Source of the DNA: Hydractinia symbiolongicarpus
Lineage: Eukaryota; Cnidaria; Hydrozoa; Anthoathecata; Hydractiniidae
Assembly: GCF_029227915.1 (NCBI RefSeq)
Contig: NC_079884.1
Location: 4,466,001 to 4,530,000 of the forward strand
Reading direction: 5' to 3'
DNA: 64,000 nucleotides
Part shown: positions 10,940 through 22,295 of the stretch, in pieces
Layout: each line of letters begins with the position of its first letter
How positions within the stretch are numbered: the first letter of the stretch is position 1
Position numbers and translations under genes: made by a program
The notes under the pieces: generated by a model
What the model saw: the letters and a program-made list of their open reading frames with translations, nothing else
Database searches by the model: none
What the model was told of the DNA's origin: nothing

Positions 10940-12154
10940 TCACAGGGTACTTTCTTTGTATACATTCGACTATACGGGCCAAGCCCGGGATTTACGGGAA
11001 ATCGCGGGTTTTCGTTTTCCGGCGATTAAACCTCTTTCATTAAGCGTCTCATAAAAAATGAAAACATTTTTGAAAACTACAAGTCTCATGCGTTTTAGTG
11101 GTGAAAAAGAAATTTAAAAAATCGTTTGGGAAATGAGTTTACTCCCTGGGTACTTTCTTTGTATACTTTTGACTATACGGGCCAAGCCGGGATTTACGGG
11201 AAATCGCGGGTTTTCGTTTGCCGGCGATTAAACTTCTTTTATTCAGCGTCTCATCAAAAATGAAAACATTTTTAAAAACTACAAGTCTCATGCGTTTTAG
11301 TGGTGAAAAAAAAATTTAAAAAATCGTTCGGGAAATGAGTTTACTCCCTGGGTACTTTCTTTGTATACGTTCGACTATACGGGCCAAGCCCCGGATTTAC
11401 GGGAGAACCCCGGATTTCGTTTGCCGGCGATTAAACCTCTTTCATTAAGCGTCTCATCAAAAATGAAAACATTTTTAAAAACTACAAGTCTCATGCGTTT
11501 TAGTGGTGAAAAAATAATTTAAAAAATCGTTCGGGAAATGAGTTTACTTCCTGGGTACTTTCTTTGTATACTTTTGACTATACGGGCCGAACACGGGATT
11601 TACGAGAAATCGTGGATTTTCGTTTGCCGGCGATTATACTTCTTTTATTCAGCGTCCCATCAAATATGAAAATATTTTTGAAAACTACAAGTCTCATGCG
11701 TTTAGTGGTAAAAAAATAATATAAAAAATCGTTCGGGAAATGAGTTTACTCCCTGGGTACTTTCTTTGTATACTTTTGACTATACGGGCCAAGCCCGGGA
11801 TTTACGGGAAATCGCGGGTTTTCGTTTGCCGGCGATTAAACTTCTTTTATTCAGCGTCTCATCAAAAATGAAAACATTTTTAAAAACTACAAGTCTTATG
11901 CGTTTTAGTGGTGAAAAAATAATTTGAAAAATCGTTCTGGAAATGAGTTTACTCCCTGGGTACTTTCTTTGTATACTTTTGACTATACGGGCCGAGTCTG
12001 GGATTTAGGGAAATCGCAGGTTTTCGTTTGCCGGCGATTAAACTGCTTTTATTCAGCGTCTCATCAAAAATGAAAACATTTTTGAAAACTACAAGTCTCA
12101 TGCGTTTTAGTGGTGAAAAAGTAATTTAAAAAATCGTTCGGGAAATGAGTTTAC
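10940..12154 (+). repeat. Right copy of the 20-monomer recurrence
   Basis: Corresponds to 6,890-7,700 at offset 4,050 bp and ends near 11,750. The following two monomers are a standard caagcccggg unit and a ccgagtctggg unit with a 1-bp deletion in tttaggg. The latter class reappears near 14,027. The monomer at 11,344 has gggagaacccc in place of the usual gggaaatcgc, one of the more diverged copies of dyad 3. Confidence 0.78.
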
Positions 12155-13372
12155 TCACTGGATACTTTTTTTGTATACTTTTGACTATACGGGCCAAGCC
12201 CGGGATTTACGGGAAATCGCGGGTTTTCGTTTGCCGGCGATGAAACTTCTTTTATTCAGCGTCTCATCAAAAATGAAAACATTTTTAAAAACTACAAGTC
12301 TTATGCGTTTTAGTGGTGAAAAAATAATTTAAAAAATCGTTCTGGAAATGCGTTTACTCCCTGGGTACTTTCTTTGTATACTTTTGACTATACGGGCCGA
12401 GTCGGGGATTTACGGGAAATCGCAGGTTTTCGTTTGCCGGCGATTAAACTGCTTTTATTCAGCGTCTCATCAAAAATGAAAATATTCTTGAAAACTACAA
12501 GTCTCATGCGTTTTAGTGGTGAAATAATAATTTAAAAAATCGTTTGGGAAATTGGTTTACTCCCTGGGTACTTTCTTTGTATACTTTTGACTATACGGGT
12601 CGAGTCCAGGATTTACGGGAAATCGCAGGTTTTCGTTTGCCGGCGATTAAACTTCTTTTATTCAGCGTCTCATCAAAAATGAAAACATTTTTGAAAACTA
12701 CAAGTCTCATGCGTTTTAGTGGTGAAAAAGTAATTTAAAAAATCGTTCGGGAAATGAGTTTACTCCCTGGGTACTTTCTTTGTATATTTTTGACTATACG
12801 GGCCAAGCCCGGGATTTACGGGAAATCGCGGGTTTTCGTTTGCCGGCGATGAAACTTCTTTTATTCAGCGTCTCATCAAAAATGAAAACATTTTTAAAAA
12901 CTACAAGTCTTATGCGTTTTAGTGGTGAAAAAATAATTTAAAAAATCGTTCTGGAAATGCGTTTACTCCCTGGGTACTTTCTTTGTATACTTTTGACTAT
13001 ACGGGCCGAGTCGGGGATTTACGGGAAATCGCAGGTTTTCGTTTGCCGGCGATTAAACTGCTTTTATTCAGCGTCTCATCAAAAATGAAAATATTCTTGA
13101 AAACTACAAGTCTTATGCGTTTTAGTGGTGAAATAATAATTTAAAAAATCGTTTGGGAAATTGGTTTACTCCCTGGGTACTTTCTTTGTATACTTTTGAC
13201 TATACGGGTCGAGTCCAGGATTTACGGGAAATCGCAGGTTTTCGTTTGCCGGCGATTAAACTTCTTTTATTCAGCGTCTCATCAAAAATGAAAACATTTT
13301 TGAAAACTACAAGTCTCATGCGTTTTAGTGGTGAAAAAGTAATTTAAAAAATCGTTCGGGAAATGAGTTTAC
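12155..13372 (+). repeat. 3-monomer tandem duplication (2 x 609 bp)
   Basis: The trimer at 12,155-12,763 is repeated at 12,764-13,372 with an exact 609-bp offset. Shared private marks are cggcgatgaaac, tggaaatgcgtttac, gagtcggggattt, gaaaatattcttg, gggaaattggtttac and gggtcgagtccagg. Differences are few (for example tcactggatacttttt against tccctgggtactttc at the unit start), indicating recent duplication. Confidence 0.92.
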
Positions 13373-14995
13373 TCCCTGGGTACTTTCTTTGTATATTTTT
13401 GACTATACGGGCCAAGCCCGGGATTTTACTGGAAATCGCGGGTTTTCGTTTGCCGGCGATTAAACTTCTTTTATTCAGCGTCTCATCAAAAATGAAAACA
13501 TTTTTAAAAACTACAAGTCTTATGCGTTTTAGTGGTGAAAAAATAATTTAAAAAATCGTTCTGGAAATGAGTTTACTCCCTGGGTACTTTCTATGTATAC
13601 TTTTGACTATACGAGCCGAGTCCGGGATTTACGGGAAATCGCAGGTTTTCGTTTGCCGGCGATTAAACTGCTTTTATTCAGCGTCTCATCAAAAATGAAA
13701 ACATTTTTGAAAACTACATGTCTTATGCGTTTTAGTGGTGAAAAAATAATTTAAAAAATCGTTCGGAAAATGAGTTTACTCCCTGGGTACTTTCTCTGTA
13801 TACTTTTGACTATACGGGCCAAGCCCGGGATTAACTGGAAATCGCGGGTTTTCGTTTGCCGGCGATTAAACTTCTTTTATTCAGCGTCTCATCAAAAATG
13901 AAAACATTTTTAAAAACTACAAGTCTTATGCGTTTTAGTGGTAAAAAATAATTTAAAAAATCGTTCTGGAAGTGAGTTTACTCCCAGGGTACTTTCTTTG
14001 TATACTTTTGACTATACGGGCCGAGTCTGGGATTTAGGGAAATCGCAGGTTTTCGTTTGCCGGCGATTAAACTGCTTTTTTTCAGCGTCACATCAAAAAT
14101 GAAAACATTTTTGAAAACTACAAGTCTCATGCGTTTTAGTGGTGAAATAATAATTTAAAAAATCGTTTGGGAAATGAGTTTACTCCCTGGGTACTTTCTT
14201 TGTATACTTTTGACTATACGGGTCGAGTCCAGGATTTACGGGAAATCGCAGGTTTTCGTTTGCCGGCGATTAAACTTCTTTTATTCAGCGTCTCATCAAA
14301 AATGAAAACATTTTTGAAAACTACAAATCTCATGCGTTTTAGTGGTGAAAAAGTAATTTAAAAAATCGTTCGGGAAATGAGTTTACTCCCTGGGTACTTT
14401 CTTTGTATATTTTTGACTATACGGGCCAAGCCCGGGATTTACGGGAAATCGCGGGTTTTCGTTTGCCGGCGATTAAACTTCTTTTATTCAGCGTCTCATC
14501 AAAAATGAAAACATTTTTAAAAACTACAAGTCTTATGCGTTTTAGTGGTGAAAAAATAATTTAAAAAATCGTTCTGGAAATGAGTTTACTTCCTGGGTAC
14601 TTTCTTTGTATACTTTTGACTATACGGGCCGAGTCCGGGATTTACGGGAAATCGCAGGTTTTCGTTTGCCGGCGATTAAACTGCTTTTATTCAGCGTCTC
14701 ATCAAAAATGAAAACATTTTTGAAAACTACAAGTCTCATGCGTTTTAGTGGTGAAAAAATAATTTAAAAAATCGTTCGGAAAATGAGTTTACTCCCTGGG
14801 TACTTTCTTTGTATACTTTTGACTATACCGGCCAAGCCCGGGATTAACGGGAAATCGCAGGTTTTCGTTTGCCGGCGATTAAACTTCTTTTATTCAGCGT
14901 CTCATCAAAAATGAAAACATTTTTGAAAACTACAAGTCTCATGCGTTTTAGTGGTGAAAAAGTAATTTAAAAAATCGTTCGGGAAATGAGTTTAC
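13373..14995 (+). repeat. Eight monomers, transition into the 17-mer region
   Basis: Begins with a partial third copy of the 12.2-13.4 kb trimer (13,373, with one extra t in ggattttactgg, giving a 204-bp unit). The pair at 14,387 (tgtatatttttgac) and 14,590 (ttcctggg, ccgagtccggg) is repeated 609 bp further on at 14,996 and 15,199, inside the next block. Only satellite is present. Confidence 0.8.
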
Positions 14996-16676
14996 TCCCT
15001 GGGTACTTTCTTTGTATATTTTTGACTATACGGGCCAAGCCCGGGATTTACGGGAAATCGCGGGTTTTCGTTTGCCGGCGATTAAACTTCTTTTATTCAG
15101 CGTCTCATCAAAAATGAAAACATTTTTAAAAACTACAAGTCTTATGCGTTTTAGTGGTGAAAAAATAATTTAAAAAATCGTTCTGGAAATGAGTTTACTT
15201 CCTGGGTACTTTCTTTGTATACTTTTGACTATACGGGCCGAGTCCGGGATTTACGGGAAATCGCAGGTTTTCGTTTGCCGGCGATTAAACTGCTTTTATT
15301 CAGCGTCTCATCAAAAATGAAAACATTTTTGAAAACTACAAGTCTCATGCGTTTTAGTGGTGAAAAAATAATTTAAAAAATCGTTCGGGAAATGAGTTTA
15401 CTCCCTGGGTACTTTCTTCGTATACATACGACTATACGGGCCAAGCCCCGGATTTACGGGAAAACGTGGGATTTCGTTTGCCGGCGATTAAACCTCTTTC
15501 ATTAAGCGTCTCACCAAAAATGAAAACATTTTTGAAAACTACATGTCTCATGCGTTTTAGTGGTGAAAAAATAATTTAAAAAATCGTTCGGGAAATGAGT
15601 TTACTCCCTGGGTACTTTCTTTGTATACTTTTGACTATACGGGCCGAGTCCGGGATTTACGGGAAATCGCAGATTTTCGTTTGCCGGCGATTATACTTCT
15701 TTTATTCAGCGTCCCATCAAATATGAAAATATTTTTGAAAACTAAAAGTCTCATGCGTTTAGTGGTAAAAAAATAATATAAAAAATCGTTCAGGAAATGA
15801 GTTTACTCCCTGGGTACTTTCTTTGTATATTTTTGACTATACGGGCCGAGTCCGGGATTTAGGGAAATCGCAGGTTTTCGTTTGCCGGCGATTAAACTGC
15901 TTTTATTCAGCGTCTCATCAAAAATGAAAACATTTTTAAAAACTACAAGTCTTATCCGTTTTAGTGGTAAAAAAATAATTTAAAAAATCGTTCGGGAAAT
16001 GAGTTTACTCCCTGGGTACTTTCTTCGTATACATACGACTATACGGGCCAAGCCCCGGATTTACAGGAAAACGTGGGATTTCGTTTGCCGGCGATTAAAC
16101 CTCTTTCATTAAGCGTCTCACCAAAAATGAAAACATTTTTGAAAACTACATGTCTCATGCGTTTTAGTGGTGAAAAAATAATTTAAAAAATCGTTCGGGA
16201 AATGAGTTTACTCCCTGGGTACTTTCTTTGTATACTTTTGACTATACGGGCCGAGTCCGGGATTTACGGGAAATCGCAGATTTTCGTTTGCCGGCGATTA
16301 TACTTCTTTTATTCAGCGTCCCATCAAATATGAAAATATTTTTGAAAACTAAAAGTCTCATGCGTTTAGTGGTAAAAAAATAATATAAAAAATCGTTCAG
16401 GAAATGAGTTTACTCCCTGGGTACTTTCTTTGTGTACTTTTGACCATACGGGCCAAGCCCGGGATTTACGGGAAATCGCGGGTTTTCGTTTGCCGGCGAT
16501 TAAACTTCTTTTATCAAGCGTCTCATCAAAAATGAAAACATTTTTAAAAACTACAAGTCTTATGCGTTTTAGTGGTGAAAAAATAATTTAAAAATTCGTT
16601 CGGGAAATGAGTTTACTCACTGGGTACTTTCCTTGTATACTTTTAACTATACGGGCCGAGTCCGGGATTTACGGGA

Positions 16677-16704
16677 AATCGCGGGTTTTCGTTTGCCCGC
16701 GATT
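16677..16704. other. Rare perfect 9-bp GC-rich dyad AATCGCGGG - 10 nt - CCCGCGATT
   Basis: The usual gccggcgatt is gcccgcgatt here, which pairs fully with aatcgcggg across the spacer ttttcgtttg. The same form is at 17,285-17,312, 19,922-19,949, 20,530-20,557, 61,504-61,531 and 63,939-63,966. All six lie in S-class monomers with ccttgtatacttttaac, so the class is inherited as a unit. A gcccgcg copy near 44,080 has cgcagg on the left arm and is not perfect. Confidence 0.9.
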
Positions 16705-16819
16705 AAACTTCTTTTATTCAACGTCTCATTAAAAATGAAAACATTTTTAAAAACTACAAGTCTCATGGGCTTTAGTGGTGAAATAATAATTTAAAAAATC
16801 GTTTGGGAAATGAGTTTAC

Positions 16820-17021
16820 TCCCTGGGTACTTTCTTTGTATACTTTTGACTATACGGGCCGAGTCCAGGATTTACGGGAAATCGCAGGTTTTCGTTTGCC
16901 GGCGATTAAACTTCTTTTATTCAGCGTCCCATCAAATATGAAAATATTTTTGAAAACTAAAAGTCTCATGCGTTTAGTGGTAAAAAAATAATATAAAAAA
17001 TCGTTCAGGAAATGAGTTTAC
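16820..17021 (+). repeat. Hybrid monomer: P-class left half, I-class right half
   Basis: From the start through ttcagcgtc this copy matches the P monomer at 17,428 (ccgagtccagg, cgcagg, gcgattaaac). From cccatcaaatatg onward it matches the I monomer at 16,212 (aactaaaagtc, gcgtttagtggtaaaa, ataatataaaa, ttcaggaaatg). The switch lies near 16,925-16,935. The same hybrid is at 20,065-20,266, so it arose before the block was duplicated. This is a direct trace of within-monomer crossover or conversion. Confidence 0.9.
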
Positions 17022-18442
17022 TCCCTGGGTACTTTCTTTGTGTACTTTTGACCATACGGGCCAAGCCCGGGATTTACGGGAAATCGCGGGTTTTCGTTTG
17101 CCGGCGATTAAACTTCTTTTATCAAGCGTCTCATCAAAAATGAAAACATTTTTAAAAACTACAAGTCTTATGCGTTTTAGTGGTGAAAAAATAATTTAAA
17201 AATTCGTTCGGGAAATGAGTTTACTCACTGGGTACTTTCCTTGTATACTTTTAACTATACGGGCCGAGTCCGGGATTTACGGGAAATCGCGGGTTTTCGT
17301 TTGCCCGCGATTAAACTTCTTTTATTCAACGTCTCATTAAAAATGAAAACATTTTTAAAAACTACAAGTCTCATGGGCTTTAGTGGTGAAATAATAATTT
17401 AAAAAATCGTTTGGGAAATGAGTTTACTCCCTGGGTACTTTCTTTGTATACTTTTGACTATACGGGCCGAGTCCAGGATTTACGGGAAATCGCAGGTTTT
17501 CGTTTGCCGGCGATTAAACTTCTTTTATTCAGCGTCTCATCAAAAATGAAAACATTTTTAAAAACTACAGGTCTCATGCGTTTTAGTGGTGAAATAATAA
17601 TTTAAAAAATCGTTCGGGAAATGAGTTTACTCCCTGGGTACTTTCTTTGTATACTTTTGACTATACGGTCCGAGTACGGGATTTACGGGAAATCACAGGT
17701 TTTCGTTTGCTGGCGATTAAACTTCTTTTATTCAGCGTCTCATCAAAAATGAAAACATTTTTGAAAACTACAAGTCTCATGCGTTTTAGTGGTGAAAAAA
17801 TAATTTAAAAAATCGTTCGGGAAATGAGTTTACACCCTGGGTACTTCCTTTGTATACTTTTGACTATACGGGCCGAGTCCGGGATTTACGGGAAATCGCA
17901 GGTTTTCGTTTGCCGGCGATTAAACTTCTTTTATTCAGCGTCTCATCAAAAATGAAAACATTTTTGAAAACTACAAGTCTCATGCGTTTTAGTGGTGAAA
18001 AAATAATTTAAAAATTCGTTCGGGAAATGAGTTTACTCACTGGGTACTTTCCTTCTATACTTTTCACTATACGGGCCGAGTCCGGGATTTACGGGAAATC
18101 GCAGGTTTGCGTTTGCCGGCGATTAAACTTTTTTTATTCAGCGTCTCATCAAAAATGAAAGCATTTTTGAAAACTACAAGTCTCATGCGTTTTAGTGGTG
18201 AAAAAATAATTTAAAAAATCGTTCGGGAAATGAGTTTACTCCCTGGGTACTTTCTTTGTATACTTTTGACTATGCGGCCCGAGTCCGGGGTTTACGGGAA
18301 ATGGCGGGTTTTCGTTTGCCGGCGATTAAACTTCTTTTATTCAGCGTCTCATCAAAAATGAAAACATTTTTGAAAACTACAAGTCTCATGCGTTTTAGTG
18401 GTGAAAAAGTAATTTAAAAAATCGTTCGGGAAATGAGTTTAC

Positions 18443-21400
18443 TCCCTGGGTACTTTCTTTGTATATTTTTGACTATACGGGCCAAGCCCGGGATTTACGG
18501 GAAATCGCGGGTTTTCGTTTGCCGGCGATTAAACTTCTTTTATTCAGCGTCTCATCAAAAATGAAAACATTTTTAAAAACTACAAGTCTTATGCGTTTTA
18601 GTGGTGAAAAAATAATTTAAAAAATCGTTCTGGAAATGAGTTTACTTCCTGGGTACTTTCTTTGTATACTTTTGACTATACGGGCCGAGTCCGGGATTTA
18701 CGGGAAATCGCAGGTTTTCGTTTGCCGGCGATTAAACTGCTTTTATTCAGCGTCTCATCAAAAATGAAAACATTTTTGAAAACTACAAGTCTCATGCGTT
18801 TTAGTGGTGAAAAAATAATTTAAAAAATCGTTCGGGAAATGAGTTTACTCCCTGGGTACTTTCTTCGTATACATACGACTATACGGGCCAAGCCCCGGAT
18901 TTACGGGAAAACGTGGGATTTCGTTTGCCGGCGATTAAACCTCTTTCATTAAGCGTCTCACCAAAAATGAAAACATTTTTGAAAACTACATGTCTCATGC
19001 GTTTTAGTGGTGAAAAAATAATTTAAAAAATCGTTCGGGAAATGAGTTTACTCCCTGGGTACTTTCTTTGTATACTTTTGACTATACGGGCCGAGTCCGG
19101 GATTTACGGGAAATCGCAGATTTTCGTTTGCCGGCGATTATACTTCTTTTATTCAGCGTCCCATCAAATATGAAAATATTTTTGAAAACTAAAAGTCTCA
19201 TGCGTTTAGTGGTAAAAAAATAATATAAAAAATCGTTCAGGAAATGAGTTTACTCCCTGGGTACTTTCTTTGTATATTTTTGACTATACGGGCCGAGTCC
19301 GGGATTTAGGGAAATCGCAGGTTTTCGTTTGCCGGCGATTAAACTGCTTTTATTCAGCGTCTCATCAAAAATGAAAACATTTTTAAAAACTACAAGTCTT
19401 ATCCGTTTTAGTGGTAAAAAAATAATTTAAAAAATCGTTCGGGAAATGAGTTTACTCCCTGGGTACTTTCTTCGTATACATACGACTATACGGGCCAAGC
19501 CCCGGATTTACAGGAAAACGTGGGATTTCGTTTGCCGGCGATTAAACCTCTTTCATTAAGCGTCTCACCAAAAATGAAAACATTTTTGAAAACTACATGT
19601 CTCATGCGTTTTAGTGGTGAAAAAATAATTTAAAAAATCGTTCGGGAAATGAGTTTACTCCCTGGGTACTTTCTTTGTGTACTTTTGACCATACGGGCCA
19701 AGCCCGGGATTTACGGGAAATCGCGGGTTTTCGTTTGCCGGCGATTAAACTTCTTTTATCAAGCGTCTCATCAAAAATGAAAACATTTTTAAAAACTACA
19801 AGTCTTATGCGTTTTAGTGGTGAAAAAATAATTTAAAAATTCGTTCGGGAAATGAGTTTACTCACTGGGTACTTTCCTTGTATACTTTTAACTATACGGG
19901 CCGAGTCCGGGATTTACGGGAAATCGCGGGTTTTCGTTTGCCCGCGATTAAACTTCTTTTATTCAACGTCTCATTAAAAATGAAAACATTTTTAAAAACT
20001 ACAAGTCTCATGGGCTTTAGTGGTGAAATAATAATTTAAAAAATCGTTTGGGAAATGAGTTTACTCCCTGGGTACTTTCTTTGTATACTTTTGACTATAC
20101 GGGCCGAGTCCAGGATTTACGGGAAATCGCAGGTTTTCGTTTGCCGGCGATTAAACTTCTTTTATTCAGCGTCCCATCAAATATGAAAATATTTTTGAAA
20201 ACTAAAAGTCTCATGCGTTTAGTGGTAAAAAAATAATATAAAAAATCGTTCAGGAAATGAGTTTACTCCCTGGGTACTTTCTTTGTGTACTTTTGACCAT
20301 ACGGGCCAAGCCCGGGATTTACGGGAAATCGCGGGTTTTCGTTTGCCGGCGATTAAACTTCTTTTATCAAGCGTCTCATCAAAAATGAAAACATTTTTAA
20401 AAACTACAAGTCTTATGCGTTTTAGTGGTGAAAAAATAATTTAAAAATTCGTTCGGGAAATGAGTTTACTCACTGGGTACTTTCCTTGTATACTTTTAAC
20501 TATACGGGCCGAGTCCGGGATTTACGGGAAATCGCGGGTTTTCGTTTGCCCGCGATTAAACTTCTTTTATTCAACGTCTCATTAAAAATGAAAACATTTT
20601 TAAAAACTACAAGTCTCATGGGCTTTAGTGGTGAAATAATAATTTAAAAAATCGTTTGGGAAATGAGTTTACTCCCTGGGTACTTTCTTTGTATACTTTT
20701 GACTATACGGGCCGAGTCCAGGATTTACGGGAAATCGCAGGTTTTCGTTTGCCGGCGATTAAACTTCTTTTATTCAGCGTCTCATCAAAAATGAAAACAT
20801 TTTTAAAAACTACAGGTCTCATGCGTTTTAGTGGTGAAATAATAATTTAAAAAATCGTTCGGGAAATGAGTTTACTCCCTGGGTACTTTCTTTGTATACT
20901 TTTGACTATACGGTCCGAGTACGGGATTTACGGGAAATCACAGGTTTTCGTTTGCTGGCGATTAAACTTCTTTTATTCAGCGTCTCATCAAAAATGAAAA
21001 CATTTTTGAAAACTACAAGTCTCATGCGTTTTAGTGGTGAAAAAATAATTTAAAAAATCGTTCGGGAAATGAGTTTACACCCTGGGTACTTCCTTTGTAT
21101 ACTTTTGACTATACGGGCCGAGTCCGGGATTTACGGGAAATCGCAGGTTTTCGTTTGCCGGCGATTAAACTTCTTTTATTCAGCGTCTCATCAAAAATGA
21201 AAACATTTTTGAAAACTACAAGTCTCATGCGTTTTAGTGGTGAAAAAATAATTTAAAAATTCGTTCGGGAAATGAGTTTACTCACTGGGTACTTTCCTTC
21301 TATACTTTTCACTATACGGGCCGAGTCCGGGATTTACGGGAAATCGCAGGTTTGCGTTTGCCGGCGATTAAACTTTTTTTATTCAGCGTCTCATCAAAAA

Positions 21401-21687
21401 TGAAAGCATTTTTGAAAACTACAAGTCTCATGCGTTTTAGTGGTGAAAAAATAATTTAAAAAATCGTTCGGGAAATGAGTTTACTCCCTGGGTACTTTCT
21501 TTGTATACTTTTGACTATGCGGCCCGAGTCCGGGGTTTACGGGAAATGGCGGGTTTTCGTTTGCCGGCGATTAAACTTCTTTTATTCAGCGTCTCATCAA
21601 AAATGAAAACATTTTTAAAAACTACAAGTCTTATGCGTCTTAGTGGTGAAAAAGTAATTTAAAAAATCGTTCTGGAAATGAGTTTAC
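18443..21687 (+). repeat. Higher-order repeat copy 2, 16 monomers (3,245 bp)
   Basis: Repeats 14,996-18,442 in order. Offset is 3,447 bp up to about 19,658 and 3,245 bp after it, because the counterpart of the monomer at 16,212 is missing. Private variants are shared at matching positions, including aaatcacagg (17,69x and 20,93x), tgaaagcattt (18,156 and 21,401) and tatgcggcccg (18,271 and 21,516). The copies diverge at the end of the E monomer (ttttgaaaac against ttttaaaaac with gcgtcttag), which marks the junction with the next unit. Confidence 0.92.
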
Positions 21688-22295
21688 TCCCTGGGTACTT
21701 TCTTTGTATACATTCGACTATACGTGCCAAGCCCGGGATTTACGGGAAATCGCGGGTTTTCGTTTGCCGGCGATTAAACTGCTTTTATTCACCGTCTCAT
21801 CAAAGATGAAAACATTCTTGAAAACTACAAGTCTCATGCGTTTTAGTGGTGAAAAAAAAAATTAAAAAATCGTTCGGGAAATTAGTTTACTCCCTGGGTA
21901 CTTTCTTTGTATACATTCGACTATACGGGCCGAGTCCGGGATTCAGGGAAATCGCAGGTTTTCGTTTGCCGACGATTAAACTTCTTTTATTCAGCGTCTC
22001 ATTAAAAATGAAAACATTTTTAAAAACTACAAGTCTCATGGGCTTTAGTGGTGAAATAATAATTTAAAAAATCGTTTGGGAAATGAGTTTACTCCCTGGG
22101 TACTTTCTTTGTATACTTTTGACTATACGGGCCGAGTCCAGGATTTACGGGAAATCGCAGGTTTTCGTTTGCCGGCGATTAAACTTCTTTTATTCAGCGT
22201 CTCATCAAAAATGAAAACATTTTTAAAAACTACAGGTCTCATGCGTTTTAGTGGTGAAATAATAATTTAAAAAATCGTTCGGGAAATGAGTTTAC
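20876..22295 (+). repeat. 7-monomer unit C-T-S-E-D-Q-P (1,420 bp)
   Basis: Starts at 20,876 inside the preceding 16-mer and runs to the start of the first 9-mer. The order is C, T, S, E, D (21,688), Q (21,891), P (22,093). Compared with the 9-mers that follow, two monomers between D and Q are absent. It links the 17/16-mer region with the 9-mer region, which share the C-T-S-E core. Confidence 0.88.
22002..22023. other. Dyad 4 in the alternative paired form TTAAAAATG - AAAA - CATTTTTAA
   Basis: Both arms differ from the reference form at the matching second position (C to T on the left, G to A on the right), so the 9-bp stem stays perfect. The same form recurs in most monomers ending gtctcatgggctttag, for example just before 23,904 and 25,324. 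It is therefore an inherited class marker as well as a structural match. Confidence 0.85.

Larger units (their letters stand above)
14996..18442 (+). repeat. 17-monomer higher-order repeat, copy 1 (3,447 bp)
   Basis: Monomer starts: 14,996; 15,199; 15,402 (H); 15,605 (I); 15,807; 16,009 (H); 16,212 (I); 16,414 (gtgtac); 16,617 (perfect dyad 3); 16,820 (hybrid); 17,022; 17,225; 17,428 (P); 17,631 (C); 17,834 (T); 18,037 (S); 18,240 (E). Two internal three-monomer steps are visible: H-I at 15,402 and 16,009, and gtgtac-dyad-P at 16,414 and 17,022. The next copy starts at 18,443 with the same tgtatatttttgac monomer. The C, T, S, E run appears here for the first time in the window. Confidence 0.92.

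Noticed and set aside
10734-10982. Minus-strand open frames (10,734, 42,408, 45,451, 50,848, 53,483)
   Set aside because: They are the reverse reading of ordinary monomers, appear wherever one variant removes a stop, and recur at exact HOR offsets (3,043 and 2,635 bp). No independent support for a gene.
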